Positions 5,263 to 6,248 of a stretch of 6,248 bases of DNA are shown piece by piece. The position numbers and the translations under genes are program-made. Source of the DNA: CAUZEB01 sp963578655 (lineage in GTDB: Bacteria; Chloroflexota; Dehalococcoidia; Lucifugimonadales; CAUZEB01); assembly GCA_963578655.1 (NCBI GenBank), contig CAUZEB010000111.1:1-6248 (forward strand), in the 5' to 3' direction. A model generated the notes under the pieces. The model searched no databases and was not told where the DNA came from. It saw nothing but the letters and a program-made list of their open reading frames with translations. How positions within the stretch are numbered: position 1 is the first letter of the stretch; each line of letters starts with the position of its first letter.

Positions 5263-6248
5263 TTAGTCGTCCGAATCTGAGGATGCGTCAGCTTTGCCAG
5301 AAAACAGACCATTTCTCGTAAGAACAGTTCTTACTCGTTCCTTTTGTACTGAATCTACAGCGGCAATTTTAGTTTTCCCAATCTTTGCTGTGTCTAGGGT
5401 AGGGATGGTTATATTGTTATCTGTTTTTGCCGCATCTCTTATATCCGCGAAGTTGGCTTCGCTAGTCGCGAAGAAATTCGCTTGCAACCCGTCTACAATC
5501 GAAATCTTTTTCCCTCTATCTAATTCGCTTATCTGGGAGCCTTTCAGTCCACCCATCATAGATGACAGATGATTATTACCAAGGTTCACTAAGTCATCGC
5601 CTTCTATTTTATCGACTATTGCATAAATCCTGTCTTTTCCTATTCCGGAAATTCCTTTAGCATCTATGCCTTTTGCTAATCCGATCAATTTATTACTTGT
5701 AAGTGTTGATATCTGATCTGTATCCATGGCTTTTGCCATACCCTTAGCCTGATCATTACCAATATTATTAAGCAAAGTGTCATCCATTTCTCTAGCCATA
5801 GCTAATACTGTTTTCCCACCTAACCCCATAAGATTACTACTCTTCATACCACGAACCATATCTCCAATTCTCTGTCCACCCAAATCCTTGAAATCATCGT
5901 CTTTCATGTTCCAAGCCATATTAGCCAAATTATCACCACCAAGGTCCTTCATCTGGTCACGGTCCATGTTGCGAGCCATATTAGTTAACTTTTCACCACC
6001 AAGATCCTTCATCTGGTAACGATCCATGTTGCGAGCCATGTTAGCCATCTGCTGACCACCAAGATCTTTCATCTGGTCACGGTCCATGTTGCGAGCCATA
6101 TTAGTCATCTGCTGACCACCAAGATCTTTCATCTGGTCACGGTCCATGTTGCGAGCCATATTAGTTAACTTTTCACCACCAAGATCCTTCATCTGGTCAC
6201 GATCCATGTTACGGGCCATGTTAGCGATCTGCTGACCACCAAGATCTT
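5263..6248 (-). CDS. 20-residue tandem-repeat protein of unknown family, 5' end off the window
   Basis: The frame runs unbroken from the right edge to TAA at 5263-5265, giving 327 visible residues. The methionines near 6219 are repeat residues, not a credible start, since coding continues through the repeat to the edge. Thirteen complete 20-residue units (5461-6240) follow G-x3-h-x2-h-A-x2-h-D-x3-h-x2-h (h hydrophobic), typified by MARNMDRDQMKDLGGQQMTN when read from another phase. Each unit probably forms two short helices separated by D and GG turns, suggesting an alpha-solenoid; this is inference from pattern. Upstream units are nearly identical, while C-terminal ones keep only the hydrophobic skeleton. 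A unique tail of about 65 residues follows, ending in the acidic ADASSDSDD. No cysteine or membrane segment is seen, and whether a signal peptide exists is unknowable here. I recognise no family. No convincing terminator lies in the 111 bases after the stop. Confidence 0.8.
   Translation of the reverse strand, partial: DLGGQQIANMARNMDRDQMKDLGGEKLTNMARNMDRDQMKDLGGQQMTNMARNMDRDQMKDLGGQQMANMARNMDRYQMKDLGGEKLTNMARNMDRDQMKDLGGDNLANMAWNMKDDDFKDLGGQRIGDMVRGMKSSNLMGLGGKTVLAMAREMDDTLLNNIGNDQAKGMAKAMDTDQISTLTSNKLIGLAKGIDAKGISGIGKDRIYAIVDKIEGDDLVNLGNNHLSSMMGGLKGSQISELDRGKKISIVDGLQANFFATSEANFADIRDAAKTDNNITIPTLDTAKIGKTKIAAVDSVQKERVRTVLTRNGLFSGKADASSDSDD
5461..6248. repeat. 60-bp coding tandem repeat array (13 full units, continuing off the right edge)
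   Basis: Units begin every 60 bases (5461, 5521 ... 6181) with no insertion or deletion. The five units from 5941 to 6240 are nearly identical in DNA; units 5941-6000 and 6121-6180 differ at only two positions. Similarity falls steadily below 5941 until only the amino acid pattern remains near 5461. The partial AAGATCTT at 6241-6248 shows that the array continues. It encodes the repeats of the minus-strand protein. Confidence 0.93.

Noticed and set aside
5294..6019. Plus-strand open frames opposite the repeat protein (5294-5572 and 5777-6019)
   Set aside because: They are created by the regular 60-bp repeat on the other strand; the minus frame has conserved residue spacing even where the DNA has diverged.
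5461..6248. CRISPR-like regular repetition
   Set aside because: Units are contiguous 60-bp tandem copies with no spacers, stay in frame and encode protein.

Overview
The window looks like a stretch of a free-living, moderately AT-rich bacterial chromosome. The gene families point to Chloroflexota, and the best guess is the marine SAR202 clade. This rests on remembered family distribution, not a search: the N-terminus of the large BNR-propeller protein has the form I associate with Chloroflexota proteins, and amidohydrolase-2 enzymes, class C-type serine hydrolases and GYD-domain proteins are abundant there. Nothing in the window is a phage, plasmid or insertion-sequence gene, and there is no rRNA, tRNA or CRISPR array.

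Layout from left to right. (1) Positions 1-1669 on the minus strand hold the N-terminal half of a large BNR/Asp-box (sortilin-like) beta-propeller protein whose C-terminus lies off the left edge. (2) A divergent promoter region (about 1685-1898) separates it from a 64-residue, eight-cysteine zinc-ribbon-like protein (1899-2093, plus strand). (3) A 355-base gene-free stretch follows (2094-2448). It holds a perfect 16-bp inverted repeat at 2191-2231 and a small GC-rich island after a run of eight T. (4) Three plus-strand genes follow: an amidohydrolase-2 metal-dependent hydrolase or decarboxylase (2449-3549), a beta-lactamase/esterase-type serine hydrolase (3663-4763) and a GYD-domain protein (4825-5151). 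(5) Convergent to them on the minus strand, and running off the right edge, is a protein built almost entirely of 20-residue repeats with an exact 60-bp DNA period (5263-6248).

The three plus-strand genes could form a small catabolic module in which a serine hydrolase opens an ester, amide or lactone and an amidohydrolase processes the product. The GYD protein also has its own good extended -10 promoter and can be expressed separately. The substrate cannot be read from the sequence. The most unusual object is the 20-residue repeat protein. Its repeats are nearly identical towards the missing N-terminus and decay steadily towards the C-terminus without a single insertion or deletion over 13 units. 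I recognise no named family for it.
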